From Roseinatronobacter sp. S2 (GTDB lineage: Bacteria; Pseudomonadota; Alphaproteobacteria; Rhodobacterales; Rhodobacteraceae): 64,000 bases of DNA. A model generated the notes under the pieces. That model had not been told where the DNA came from. It made no database searches and was given only the letters and a program-made list of their open reading frames with translations. The first letter of the stretch is position 1. Every line of letters starts with the position of its first letter. The stretch lies in NCBI RefSeq assembly GCF_029581395.1, contig NZ_CP121113.1:2910001-2974000 (forward strand). Reading direction: 5' to 3'. A program made the position numbers and the translations under genes. Of the stretch, positions 27,164 through 35,161 are shown one piece after another.

Positions 27164-28273
27164 TCAAGGCGCATTACCGGATCGGCCACTGCCTTGATAC
27201 AAGCTGCTTTGCCGGTAGCGCTGTGCACCAAATCTGACAATCACGCCTGTCGCCGCCGCCAGCGGAACCGCCATCAATGCGCCCACAAACCCGAATACTG
27301 TGCCAAAGGCAATCACCGCGAAAATCAGCCAGACCGGGTGCAGATTGACCGCATCACCGACCAGACGCGGCACCAGAATTTCGCTTTCGGCAAACAGACC
27401 TATGGCATAAATGCCCAGCACGGCAGCAATCCAGACCGGATCGCCCCAGAACTGCCACATCGCAATCCCCACGCCCAGTGATGTGCCGATGAACATACCC
27501 ACATAAGGAATGAACGACACAGCCCCCGTCACCGCACCCACGGCAATGGCAAACGGCAACCCCACCAATGACAGTGCAGTGCTGTAATACACAATCAGGA
27601 TCGAGCAGACCATCACCTGCCCGCGAATATAGCCCGCCAGCGCCGCGTCGATGTCATGGGCCAGCCCGCGCAGGGTGGGCGCCTGCGGGCGCGGCAACAA
27701 ACTGTCGACCGATGCAATCAGGCGCGGCCAGTCAATCAACAGATACACCGTGACAACCGGCATCACGACCCAGAACATCAGCACCGACAGCAACCCGGAC
27801 ACGCTTCCCGCCATCTGCTCGGTTACATCCGGCAAGGTGCCGCGCAGTGTCTCCAGCGCCTGCCCCACCAGATCCCCGACCCCGGTGAAGCGCGCCTCGA
27901 CTGCGTCGGGGATGGTGTCTTCCAGTTGTTCTTCGGCCTCGGCCCAGCTGTCTGGCAACATGCCCATCAATTCGGCCCCTTGTGCAAACACCAGCGGCAC
28001 CATGCCGCCCACCAGCGCCAGCAATGTGCCAAAGGTGGCCAGGGCCACAAGCAATGCCGCGATCACCCGCGACAGGCCGCGCCGTGTCAGCGCACGCACT
28101 GCGGGATCAAGGAAATACGCAAGGATCAGCGCAATCACAAAAGGCAACAGCATCGACGACAGCAGCCATAAAAGCCCCCCTGCAACAAGGGCGATGCCCA
28201 CCCATGCGAAGAATTTGCGATAGGGCTGCATCGTGTTTTCGGGCGCATCGCGCTGCGGGTCATGGGCCGTCAT
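27164..28273 (-). CDS. AI-2E family transporter, second copy
   Basis: A 369-residue paralogue type of the gene at 25358, with the same fold: N-terminal helices, an amphipathic linker (residues ~85-150), GAVTGAVSFIPYVGMFIGTSLGVG near 250 and LHPVWLIFAVIAFGTVFGFVGALMAVPLAAA near the end. Low similarity to the first copy suggests separate subfamilies, not recent duplication. ATG 28271-28273 follows AAGGAA. No exact EcfG motif was found on its own strand upstream. Confidence 0.9.
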   Translation of the reverse strand: MTAHDPQRDAPENTMQPYRKFFAWVGIALVAGGLLWLLSSMLLPFVIALILAYFLDPAVRALTRRGLSRVIAALLVALATFGTLLALVGGMVPLVFAQGAELMGMLPDSWAEAEEQLEDTIPDAVEARFTGVGDLVGQALETLRGTLPDVTEQMAGSVSGLLSVLMFWVVMPVVTVYLLIDWPRLIASVDSLLPRPQAPTLRGLAHDIDAALAGYIRGQVMVCSILIVYYSTALSLVGLPFAIAVGAVTGAVSFIPYVGMFIGTSLGVGIAMWQFWGDPVWIAAVLGIYAIGLFAESEILVPRLVGDAVNLHPVWLIFAVIAFGTVFGFVGALMAVPLAAATGVIVRFGAQRYRQSSLYQGSGRSGNAP

Positions 28274-28345
28274 CGGTCATTCCTTCGTGTTCGTGGCGTC
28301 TTGGGCGCGGCGCTGTTCCAGCCCCGACATTTGCCGTATTTTTCT

Positions 28346-28370
28346 GGAACCAATCGGAATTGGGCGCGTT
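28346..28370 (+). promoter_or_regulatory. EcfG-type promoter of a probable small RNA
   Basis: GGAAC (28346-28350), 16-bp spacer, CGTT (28367-28370), pointing rightwards into a region with no rightward gene but with a strong terminator about 100 bp on. Confidence 0.75.
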
Positions 28371-28376
28371 TTAGTA

Positions 28377-28477
28377 TTGTCCCTGTTGGGGCATTAGGCT
28401 TTTGTCCTGCCTGATGTCTTCCAGTCCCGACTTGCCCATCCTGTGGCCGATTGGCGTGCAGGATGGGCTTTTTCTTT
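28377..28477 (+). ncRNA. Candidate stress-induced small RNA (about 100 nt)
   Basis: The stretch is bounded by an exact EcfG-type promoter (28346-28370) and a strong intrinsic terminator (28434-28477), and holds no open frame with a ribosome site. Start is inferred as ~7 bases after the -10. The terminator hairpin would be the 3' domain; the 5' half includes CUGUUGGGG and CUUUUGUCCUGCC single-stranded candidates. EcfG-controlled small RNAs are known in alphaproteobacteria (for example GsrN in Caulobacter), but no sequence match is claimed. Confidence 0.55.
28434..28477 (+). terminator. Rho-independent terminator of the candidate small RNA
   Basis: A 10-bp stem GCCCATCCTG / CAGGATGGGC with an inner GCC/GGC stem, followed by TTTTTCTTT at 28469-28477. 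Confidence 0.85.
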
Positions 28478-28509
28478 GGCACCGGACCCGCCTGCTGCAC
28501 CATACCCCC

Positions 28510-28824
28510 CTAACAACTGGTGATCATCAGCACCGGAAACAGGGTAAATGCCGTAGCCCCCAGCCCGATCCATGCACCCGCGCGCGGCATATATTGCGAC
28601 AGCGCAGGCCCGGCAGGCAGCGCGCGCAACAGCACCACATGACCCAGCAGCCCCAGCACCCACACCGCAATCAACCCCATGCGCGCGCCCGTGCCCAGCG
28701 TTTCGGGGGCCAGACTTTCCGCAGGTGGCTGACCCGCGCAGGCGACCCCGTGCAGCGCATAAACTGCGACGAATACGACGGCCCATAGCGTCGGGCCGGC
28801 CAGTGACAGCGCAACCCACTTCAT
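28510..28824 (-). CDS. Small membrane protein at the end of the cytochrome oxidase operon
   Basis: 104 residues with three membrane helices (about residues 5-22, 45-66 and 80-100). ATG 28822-28824 overlaps the ctaD stop by 4 bases. No family is recognised; position suggests an accessory or assembly subunit of the oxidase. Confidence 0.7.
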   Translation of the reverse strand: MKWVALSLAGPTLWAVVFVAVYALHGVACAGQPPAESLAPETLGTGARMGLIAVWVLGLLGHVVLLRALPAGPALSQYMPRAGAWIGLGATAFTLFPVLMITSC

Positions 28825-31379
28825 GCGACACCTGCCTGCACCACAAAAACTGCGGCAGTGATTATGGCCGTGATCGCGGTAAAGGCCTGCCAGCTCGCCC
28901 ATGCAGGGATCGCACCAACACCCGTGTGCGGCGAAATTTCGCCACGCCGGAACTGGTCGGCGGTGAACGCGGCCATCGCACCCGCCACCACCACATGCAA
29001 CCCGACATAGCCCGCCATGGCCGCACGCAGCGCATCACGCGCATGGGCGCGCGGGTCGTCCAGTTGCGTGACCAGCCATGCCAGCACGACAAGCGCCACA
29101 AGGTTGCACACCAACCCTGCCCATGACGCCCAGCGCCCTGCCCGCCCCATGGTCAACAACCGCGCGGCACCTGCCCCCAACGCAAGTGCACCGGCAATGC
29201 CCGCCAGACCAAGGGCCACTGAACTGTTTTGCGCCAGTGCGGGCGGTGGCGGCGGCCCTTGGGTGACGACCGACAAGAACCCCACCCCGAACAGCAGGGA
29301 TGCAAACAACGCGCCATCCGCCACCAGAAGCGCATGCACCCCGCTTTGCGCCAGTGTCGGGCGCGTTGCGCGGTGATGCACCGGCACCGTTGTCCCCGGT
29401 GCAATCGTGACCGCGCGCAAATCCCCCAAGGGCGCCATGCCGCGCACCCATAGCCAGACCAGCACTGCAACCGGCAGCAACGCAACAGCCGCCAGCGCAT
29501 ACAGGCTGGCCAGCATCAACAGCACAAACACCGCGATCGACCCCGCCAGCACCAAAGGCAGCGCCGTGTTGCCCGGTAGCACTGCCACATGACAGGGCCG
29601 CGCAGTGCCCGCGCTGGTGACAAGCACTTCACGCCGCCCGCGCGGCGCACCGGCCAGCGCACCGATCCCGCGCGCCAGCGCCTGAATGACATCGCGCGCA
29701 GGCCCGCCCTGATGGCGCACCAACGGAAGCGAGGCAAAGTTGTAATTGGGTGACGGCACCGGCATCGCCCAGTCCAGCGTCGGCGCGCGCCACGGGTCGC
29801 GGCGCGCGCGTTTGCCAAGGCTGGCCTGCAAGATCAGATCCAGTGCAAACATGGCAAAACCGATGGTCAGCACGAACCCGAAGATCGACGATGTCAGGTT
29901 CAGCGCCATCCATTCGGGATTCTCGGGATACACATCAATCCGGCGCGGCATGCCCAGCAGACCAGTCAGGTGCATGATGAAAAACGTGCCATGGAACCCC
30001 AGAAGAATGACCCAGAACGCGGCCTCTCCCAGCCCGTTGACGCGTGCCTTGCCGGTAATCAGCGGCATCCAGTATGTGGCCGCCGCCATCATGGGAAACA
30101 CAAACCCGCCGATCAGCACATAATGCAGATGCGCCGTCACAAATGCCGTGTCATGCGCCTGCCAGTTGAAGGGCACGATGGCCAGCATCACACCTGTCAG
30201 CCCCCCCATCACGAAGGTCAGGAAAAACCCCAGAATATGCAGCATGGGCAAATGCAGTTCCGGCCGCCCCTTCCACATGGTGCCGATCCACGCAAAAACC
30301 TGCACCGCTGTGGGCACCGCCACCAGCACCGATGCGGCGGAAAAGAACGCCAGCGCCATATGCGGAATGCCCACCGTGAACATGTGGTGCACCCATAACC
30401 CAAAGGACAGGAACACCAGCCCCAGAATGGCGGCCGCAATCGCGCCATAGCCCAGTATGGGCGTGCGGCACATGACCGGGATAATCGTGGACATGGCCCC
30501 CGCTGCGGGCAGAAAGATGATATACACTTCCGGATGGCCAAACAGCCAGAACAGGTGTTGCCACAACAGCGGGTCCCCCCCGCGGGCCACATCGAAAAAC
30601 GGCCAGTCAAAGGCGCGTTCCACCTCCAACAGCACCGACCCCGCAATCAGCGGCGGGAAGCCCACCAGCATCATGGCACTGGTGCCCAGCATATACCACG
30701 CAAACAGCGGCATTTCGGTCAGCTTCATCCCCGGCGCGCGCTGGCGCAGGATGGTGACGGTAATTTCCACCGCCGCCGCGATGGCCGAAATTTCCACGAA
30801 GGTCACCCCCAGCAGCCACACATCGGCATTTATGCCGGGGCTGTGCGTGGCATCGGACAGCGGCGTATACATGAACCAGCCGTCGCGCGGGGCCACACCG
30901 AACAAAAGCGCCGTCAGCATGATCAGCCCGCCAAACAGATAGCACCAATACCCCAGCGCGGTCAGGCGCGGGAATGCCATATCGCGCGTGCCCAGAAGTT
31001 TCGGCAACAGCCAGATGCCCAGCCCTTCCAGCATGGGAATGGCGAACAGGAACATCATGATGCTGCCATGCATGGTGAATATCTGGTTATACAGTTCCGT
31101 ATCCAGAAACGCGCCCTGCGGGGTGGCAAGCTGCGCGCGGATCAGCATCGACAAGATACCGCCGATGGCAAAGAACACAAACGCCGTCGCCATAAAACGC
31201 AGGCCCAGCGTTGTGTGACTAACCGCCGTCACCTGCCCCCATAACCCGCGATCATTGGCCCAGACGCGCGCCAATTCGCGGTGCAACCGCAAGGCGCGTT
31301 GCGGTGCATTGGCGGGAATATCTGCCAGTGCGGTGCCGTCAGACAGCGGGGGCAGGTTTGGGTTCGGGGTGTCGGTCAT
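28821..31379 (-). CDS. ctaD: Cytochrome c oxidase subunit I fused to a subunit III-like region
   Basis: An 852-residue heme-copper oxidase catalytic subunit. Residues ~55-540 are subunit I with all metal ligands visible: low-spin heme His in TMHGSIMMF, the CuB site with GHPEVYIIFLP (His and cross-linked Tyr), VHHMF (two CuB His), and HLHYVLIGG (heme a3 and heme a His). After ~600 come two extra helices and from ~680 about four-five helices resembling a shortened subunit III. Such I/III fusions occur in alternative (CoxMNOP-like and caa3-like) oxidases. It overlaps coxB by 4 bases. Likely a second, stress- or condition-specific terminal oxidase, as the operon lacks ctaB and a separate ctaE. 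Confidence 0.93.
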   Translation of the reverse strand: MTDTPNPNLPPLSDGTALADIPANAPQRALRLHRELARVWANDRGLWGQVTAVSHTTLGLRFMATAFVFFAIGGILSMLIRAQLATPQGAFLDTELYNQIFTMHGSIMMFLFAIPMLEGLGIWLLPKLLGTRDMAFPRLTALGYWCYLFGGLIMLTALLFGVAPRDGWFMYTPLSDATHSPGINADVWLLGVTFVEISAIAAAVEITVTILRQRAPGMKLTEMPLFAWYMLGTSAMMLVGFPPLIAGSVLLEVERAFDWPFFDVARGGDPLLWQHLFWLFGHPEVYIIFLPAAGAMSTIIPVMCRTPILGYGAIAAAILGLVFLSFGLWVHHMFTVGIPHMALAFFSAASVLVAVPTAVQVFAWIGTMWKGRPELHLPMLHILGFFLTFVMGGLTGVMLAIVPFNWQAHDTAFVTAHLHYVLIGGFVFPMMAAATYWMPLITGKARVNGLGEAAFWVILLGFHGTFFIMHLTGLLGMPRRIDVYPENPEWMALNLTSSIFGFVLTIGFAMFALDLILQASLGKRARRDPWRAPTLDWAMPVPSPNYNFASLPLVRHQGGPARDVIQALARGIGALAGAPRGRREVLVTSAGTARPCHVAVLPGNTALPLVLAGSIAVFVLLMLASLYALAAVALLPVAVLVWLWVRGMAPLGDLRAVTIAPGTTVPVHHRATRPTLAQSGVHALLVADGALFASLLFGVGFLSVVTQGPPPPPALAQNSSVALGLAGIAGALALGAGAARLLTMGRAGRWASWAGLVCNLVALVVLAWLVTQLDDPRAHARDALRAAMAGYVGLHVVVAGAMAAFTADQFRRGEISPHTGVGAIPAWASWQAFTAITAIITAAVFVVQAGVA

Positions 31380-32044
31380 GGCCTGTCCTGCGTCGTTTCG
31401 GGGTCGGCGGGGGGCCAGTCATCATGCGCGATCACCTCAAAGCGCATGCCCGCATGCCCCAGCCCGCAAAATTCTGCACACAGTCCGTCAAACCGGCCCG
31501 CATTGTCGGCCTGCACGCGCAGGCGGTTCACACGGCCGGGAATGGCATCCATCTTGCCGCCAAGGCGCGGCACCCAGAACGAATGGATCACATCTTGTGA
31601 CGTAATCAGAATATCCACCGGCTGACCTGCGGGAATATGCAGCGTGCCTTCACCTTCGACCAACTGGCCGTCGACGCCATCATGGGCGAATTCCCAGCCC
31701 CATTGAAACGCGTGCGCACGCACAGTGACTGCGCCATCATCACGCGGCAGAATGCGTTCGCCCACCCATAGCCCTGCGGCCAGAACCGTGCTTAGAACCG
31801 CCAGCGAGAACCACAGGCCCATACCATATACCCAGCGTCTTTGCGTGGTTTCGCGGGGCCGCCCGAATGCGACCGCAAGCAGCACCAGCACAAAGACAGT
31901 GATCAGCCCCGCGCCTGCGAACATGCCCCACCACAGCCATGCAATATCGCGCGCGATATGCCCGCCGGGGTCCAGTGTGGACAGCGGCCCCGAACACCCG
32001 GCCAACGCCACGGGCGTGGCCCATATCGCATACCGCGCCATCAT
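31376..32044 (-). CDS. coxB: Cytochrome c oxidase subunit II with CuA site
   Basis: A 222-residue protein starting MM at 32044/32041. It has a lipoprotein-type leader (VALAGCSG, Cys 18), two membrane helices (about 35-57 and 73-95) and a C-terminal cupredoxin domain with the full CuA set: His in HSFWVP, CAEFCGLGH and Met in HAGM. Presence of CuA marks it as a cytochrome c oxidase, not a quinol oxidase; there is no fused cytochrome c domain. It overlaps both neighbours. Confidence 0.94.
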   Translation of the reverse strand: MMARYAIWATPVALAGCSGPLSTLDPGGHIARDIAWLWWGMFAGAGLITVFVLVLLAVAFGRPRETTQRRWVYGMGLWFSLAVLSTVLAAGLWVGERILPRDDGAVTVRAHAFQWGWEFAHDGVDGQLVEGEGTLHIPAGQPVDILITSQDVIHSFWVPRLGGKMDAIPGRVNRLRVQADNAGRFDGLCAEFCGLGHAGMRFEVIAHDDWPPADPETTQDRP

Positions 32045-32547
32045 AAGGGATTAAGCCGCGCTGGAATGGTATGCCCGCGCGGCTCGCGCAGGAATTCGGG
32101 AAACAGCGCGATCAGATCATCCAGCGCGGGCTTGGCCAGCACCAGCCACAGCACCAGCCCCATCAGGGGCACCAGTATCACCAGCGCCAGCGCGGCAGGT
32201 GGCAGGCGGTAGGCATTGCGCCGCTCTCCCGCCAGCACGATCACATGCCCCAGCCACGCATGCACCACCACCATACCGGACACGGCAACCAGCTTGGCCA
32301 GCATCCAGATATCCAGCACTTCAAGGGCAAAAATCAGCACCGTTCCCGCAGAAATGGCAATAACCGCAGCGGGCGTCAGCACCAGCCTGTAGGCGTGATG
32401 CGTCAGCCAGCGGAATTCGGTGAACCCAGCCTGATTGCGCGACGCGTAATCACGCCTGTGCGTCTGGATGACGATCGGCAGCAAGATCAGCCCGGCGCAC
32501 CAGACCGACAAGGCGGCGATATGCAGCGCCTTGAGCAGGGCAATCAT
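32041..32547 (-). CDS. CopD-like four-helix membrane protein
   Basis: 168 residues, about four membrane helices, with histidines in the first and second helices (LKALHIAALSVWCAG, LTHHAYRL) and one in HAWLGH, as in CopD/YcnJ-type or heme-binding helical proteins. ATG 32545-32547 overlaps the ctaG stop. Position between ctaG and coxB suggests a part in copper or heme delivery to the oxidase (inference). Confidence 0.75.
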   Translation of the reverse strand: MIALLKALHIAALSVWCAGLILLPIVIQTHRRDYASRNQAGFTEFRWLTHHAYRLVLTPAAVIAISAGTVLIFALEVLDIWMLAKLVAVSGMVVVHAWLGHVIVLAGERRNAYRLPPAALALVILVPLMGLVLWLVLAKPALDDLIALFPEFLREPRGHTIPARLNPL

Positions 32548-33266
32548 GCGCGCGCCCCCTGCCACAGGGCCTGCCATATCATAATCGCGGCCAGAATGCC
32601 CAAAGGCACCATCCCCGGCACCCACATGATCAGGCCCGCCAGTTGCTGATCTTCCAGCGCGCTGAACCCGAACCGCGGCGCATGGGCCAGATGTTCCATG
32701 TAAAACGCGCGGGGGGCAAAGGTCAGCAACGCGCCAAGCACCCCCATCTGGCCCACCAGCGACACCAGCCAGACCAGACCCGCAACATTGTCACGCCGCG
32801 ACCCCAGAAGGGACGACCAGAACACCCAACCCGGTATAATCAATGCCAGCTGCAACCCCCAATAGACCGATGCACTGTCCCATGCGGCACTATAGACAAC
32901 CGGCAAGTGCCACAGCCATAATGCGCCCGACAGTATAAGAAACGCCAAAGCCTGCGGGCTGCGCCGCAACGGGAACGCCAGCGCAAGCGCCGGTGCCAAC
33001 AGCACAATCACCACCAGATGATGCAGCGTGCTTGCGGAAAACAGTGCAACCGTCATCGCACATAGCGGCGACACGAACGCCAGCATCGCGGCAATTACGG
33101 CAACGCCGAAGGCGCGCTTGCGCATAATGCCCCCGTCGCGCAACAGCCAAAAGCCGCCTGTGGCCAAAGCGCCAAGGCAGCCGATCAGCACAGGGTCAAG
33201 GTTCCACGCCGTGATCCATGCATGCGGGTCAGGCGCCGGTCCGCAATAGGGCAAGTCGGGTTTCAT
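32544..33266 (-). CDS. ctaG: Cytochrome c oxidase assembly protein, caa3-type CtaG
   Basis: A 240-residue, roughly seven-helix protein of the caa3_CtaG family (distinct from the Cox11-type CtaG). Seen: MTVALFSASTLHHLVVIVLLAPALALA, GALWLWHLPVVYSAAW and a long tail with MEHLAHAPRFG, supplying the conserved histidines. It is the first gene of the oxidase operon. A GTG at 33269 directly precedes the chosen ATG. An EcfG-type promoter with a 17-bp spacer lies ~35 bp upstream. Confidence 0.9.
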   Translation of the reverse strand: MKPDLPYCGPAPDPHAWITAWNLDPVLIGCLGALATGGFWLLRDGGIMRKRAFGVAVIAAMLAFVSPLCAMTVALFSASTLHHLVVIVLLAPALALAFPLRRSPQALAFLILSGALWLWHLPVVYSAAWDSASVYWGLQLALIIPGWVFWSSLLGSRRDNVAGLVWLVSLVGQMGVLGALLTFAPRAFYMEHLAHAPRFGFSALEDQQLAGLIMWVPGMVPLGILAAIMIWQALWQGARA

Positions 33267-33298
33267 CACACTCCAGTGTTGATCATGTCTTGTGATCC

Positions 33299-33324
33299 AA
33301 CGCAGCGCGGGGCGTCGCGGTTCC
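33299..33324 (-). promoter_or_regulatory. EcfG-type promoter of the cytochrome oxidase operon
   Basis: On the minus strand GGAAC (33320-33324), 17-bp spacer, CGTT (33299-33302). Predicted start ~24 bp before the ctaG ATG. Confidence 0.75.
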
Positions 33325-33342
33325 GCCTAAAGCGATTTCATA

Positions 33343-33431
33343 AAAAGTTGACAGACTTTCTCGGTTCGAAATAGCGACAAAACCGAAAGCTTTATGCGTT
33401 TCTGGCGATTCAACAAAAAGCCGGAACGCTT
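33343..33431. repeat. 88-bp dispersed repeat, copy 2
   Basis: Second copy of the element at 25071-25158, same orientation, about 91% identical, with the two hairpins conserved. It lies between the oxidase operon promoter and the terminator of the 25-residue peptide gene. Confidence 0.75.
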
Positions 33432-33447
33432 TGGCCACGCAGGAAAT

Positions 33448-33480
33448 GACAAGGGCGCGGCAAATGCACGCGCCCTTGGT
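33448..33480 (-). terminator. Hairpin after the 25-residue peptide gene
   Basis: A 9-bp stem AAGGGCGCG / CGCGCCCTT (33451-33459 / 33469-33477), 24 bp past the peptide stop on the minus strand. The U-run is weak. Confidence 0.55.
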
Positions 33481-33500
33481 CACCAGATTAATGGGTGCGA

Positions 33501-33578
33501 TCAGAACACACCGAACAGAAACAACAGAATAATCAACGGAATCGGAACGCCGATCGCCCACAATAATATTCCACGCAT
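33501..33578 (-). CDS. 25-residue hydrophobic membrane peptide
   Basis: MRGILLWAIGVPIPLIILLF plus LFGVF, a single membrane helix with a Gly-Val-Pro-Ile-Pro kink. The ribosome site AAAGGAAG is well placed and an exact EcfG-type promoter lies 50-75 bp upstream, so the gene is credible despite its size. Short stress-linked peptides with an IGVPIP core occur in other proteobacteria as far as I recall; function unknown. Confidence 0.8.
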   Translation of the reverse strand: MRGILLWAIGVPIPLIILLFLFGVF

Positions 33579-33627
33579 CTTATCTTCCTTTCGCTGTCAA
33601 AACAGGTTTCATCTGCGTCTTGTACAT

Positions 33628-33652
33628 AACGGGCAAGGCAACCCAAGGTTCC
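33628..33652 (-). promoter_or_regulatory. EcfG-type promoter of the 25-residue peptide
   Basis: On the minus strand GGAAC (33648-33652), 16-bp spacer, CGTT (33628-33631). Predicted start ~40 bp before the ATG. Confidence 0.8.
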
Positions 33653-33683
33653 GAAATAATTTCACAAAGTATTGATAAATAAC

Positions 33684-33711
33684 AAAAAGCCCCGCCGGTT
33701 TCCGGCGGGGC
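33684..33711 (-). terminator. Rho-independent terminator of the PRC-barrel gene
   Basis: Stem GCCCCGCCGG / CCGGCGGGGC with a 3-base loop; five A's on the left are the U-run on the minus strand. Confidence 0.88.
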
Positions 33712-33754
33712 CACTTGGTATATTCACAGGGAACTTCCCCTGCCCTCTACCGGA

Positions 33755-34699
33755 TTACCCTTCGTATTCAGGCAGGCTTTCCAGTTGTTCTTGCGTCATC
33801 GAAACGTCAACACGCACGTCGCCGTCTTCATCGTTCCACATGATTTCGACGTCATCGACTTCAAGGGCGATGGTGTGGCTCGCAAGTCCAAGAAACCCGC
33901 CCACATCCATGACAAGATGGGTCATGGTGCCATCGTCGGCCATAACAACATCATCGACCGTGCCGATATTGTCGCCTTCGCCACCATAAACATCGGCGCC
34001 CAGCAGGTTTTCAGCGGTGCGGTCTTGCTCGGTCATTTCGCTGTAACCGTCCGTTGCGGGGGCTGCATCAGGTGTCGCTGTCTGTTCGGTCATGGCATCG
34101 CCTTGATCCTGCATGCCCATATCTGCACCGGCAGACGCATCATCATAGGCCTGCGCCTCATAGCCGATTGTCAGTTGCTCTTCGTCCCATTCCGGCAGGG
34201 CTTCAAGCTGGTCCTGGCTCATGGCGGCCACGACAAAGAAATCGGACAGCTCTTCCGGCGCGGTGTCATCGGCCACGAAATACAGATCGCTGATATCAAC
34301 CATCACAGTGCGTGCGCCCAGACCCAGGAAACCGCCGACATCAATCAAGACGCCGCGAACTTCGCCGTCCTTGGTCATGACAATGTCCTGAATATCGCCG
34401 ACATTTTCCCACGCATCGCGTTCGGACGCAAAGGCATCACTGCTTTCCCAGCGCATGCTGGTACGATCCCATGCGCTGGCGTCTTCGGCAGCGCGGTCCT
34501 GTGTCAGGGTGCGGGTTTGTTCCGTGTCCAGCGTATACAGGTTCTTGCCGGTGAAATCAGATGACAGGAATGCCGGAATGAACTGGCTGGACTCTGTCAT
34601 GGCGGCATCATCACCATTCATTGTGGTGTCGCTTGTCTGTGCAACTGCCCCCATCGAGGTTACAGCTACAATGGCGGTGGTAAGCATAAGCTTGTTCAT
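33755..34699 (-). CDS. Exported protein with two PRC-barrel-like domains
   Basis: A 314-residue acidic protein with a signal peptide (cleavage near AVAQ, residue 21). Two PRC-barrel-like units are visible, each with a 'V(D)DVVM..DG..(T/R)......DVGGFLGLG..T' core: residues ~95-145 and ~235-285. They are joined by a Gln/Asp/Ala-rich linker. ATG 34697-34699 follows AGGAGAG. Exported PRC-barrel proteins of this kind are common in alphaproteobacteria and often stress-related; molecular role unknown. Confidence 0.85.
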   Translation of the reverse strand: MNKLMLTTAIVAVTSMGAVAQTSDTTMNGDDAAMTESSQFIPAFLSSDFTGKNLYTLDTEQTRTLTQDRAAEDASAWDRTSMRWESSDAFASERDAWENVGDIQDIVMTKDGEVRGVLIDVGGFLGLGARTVMVDISDLYFVADDTAPEELSDFFVVAAMSQDQLEALPEWDEEQLTIGYEAQAYDDASAGADMGMQDQGDAMTEQTATPDAAPATDGYSEMTEQDRTAENLLGADVYGGEGDNIGTVDDVVMADDGTMTHLVMDVGGFLGLASHTIALEVDDVEIMWNDEDGDVRVDVSMTQEQLESLPEYEG

Positions 34700-34749
34700 A
34701 TTATTCTCTCCTAGTTTGTCGATGACCTTCTCAAAGGCTCTGCACATAC

Positions 34750-34774
34750 AACAGTCCGTTGGCAGCAAAGTTCC
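34750..34774 (-). promoter_or_regulatory. Near-consensus EcfG-type promoter of the PRC-barrel gene
   Basis: On the minus strand GGAAC (34770-34774), 16-bp spacer, TGTT (34750-34753), one mismatch in the -10. About 50 bp before the ATG. Confidence 0.5.
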
Positions 34775-34897
34775 AATCTTTTTAAAAAAGAATAATTATA
34801 ACAATATCTTAACAATGAAGACGCAAAACGACACCAGACCAGCTATGGCCTGATGCGATTTGCTGAATAATTATGGATACCGGGCGCTTGGGTTGTG

Positions 34898-35119
34898 TCA
34901 GCGCCGTTCGCGCGACCGTTCCCGCGCGGGTTTGTCACCCACATCGTCCAACGCGCCTGACGGTGCCTGATCAAGATGCTCAATCGGGTGCATACCCAGA
35001 TCCGCAGTCTGATCCGTAGGGTATGCCTGGGTTTTATCTGCCCCTTCGGCCTTCAGCTTGTGCGCTTTCTTGGTATAGTCTTGCTGGGTCTTGTTCGGGG
35101 TATTTTCAGGGGTGCTCAT
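34898..35119 (-). CDS. 73-residue hydrophilic protein, function unknown
   Basis: A Lys/Asp/Gln-rich, probably unstructured protein without membrane segments. The start MM lies at 35122/35119; the second ATG has better spacing to AAAGGG. Its N-terminal part (QQDYTKKAHKLKAEGADKTQ) repeats basic residues, and it ends in an Arg/Glu tail. An EcfG-type promoter lies upstream. No family recognised. Confidence 0.7.
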   Translation of the reverse strand: MSTPENTPNKTQQDYTKKAHKLKAEGADKTQAYPTDQTADLGMHPIEHLDQAPSGALDDVGDKPARERSRERR

Positions 35120-35161
35120 CATCCGCCCTTTCAAGGTCGTATTGCGTGGCATTCATGTAAA

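Noticed and set aside
28274..28345. An EcfG promoter for the second AI-2E family gene
   Set aside because: A GGAAC occurs on the minus strand but the -10 position reads CGCC.
28417..28788. A rightward protein gene downstream of the EcfG site at 28346
   Set aside because: The frame runs through the terminator and antisense to the oxidase operon and has no ribosome site; a small RNA fits better.
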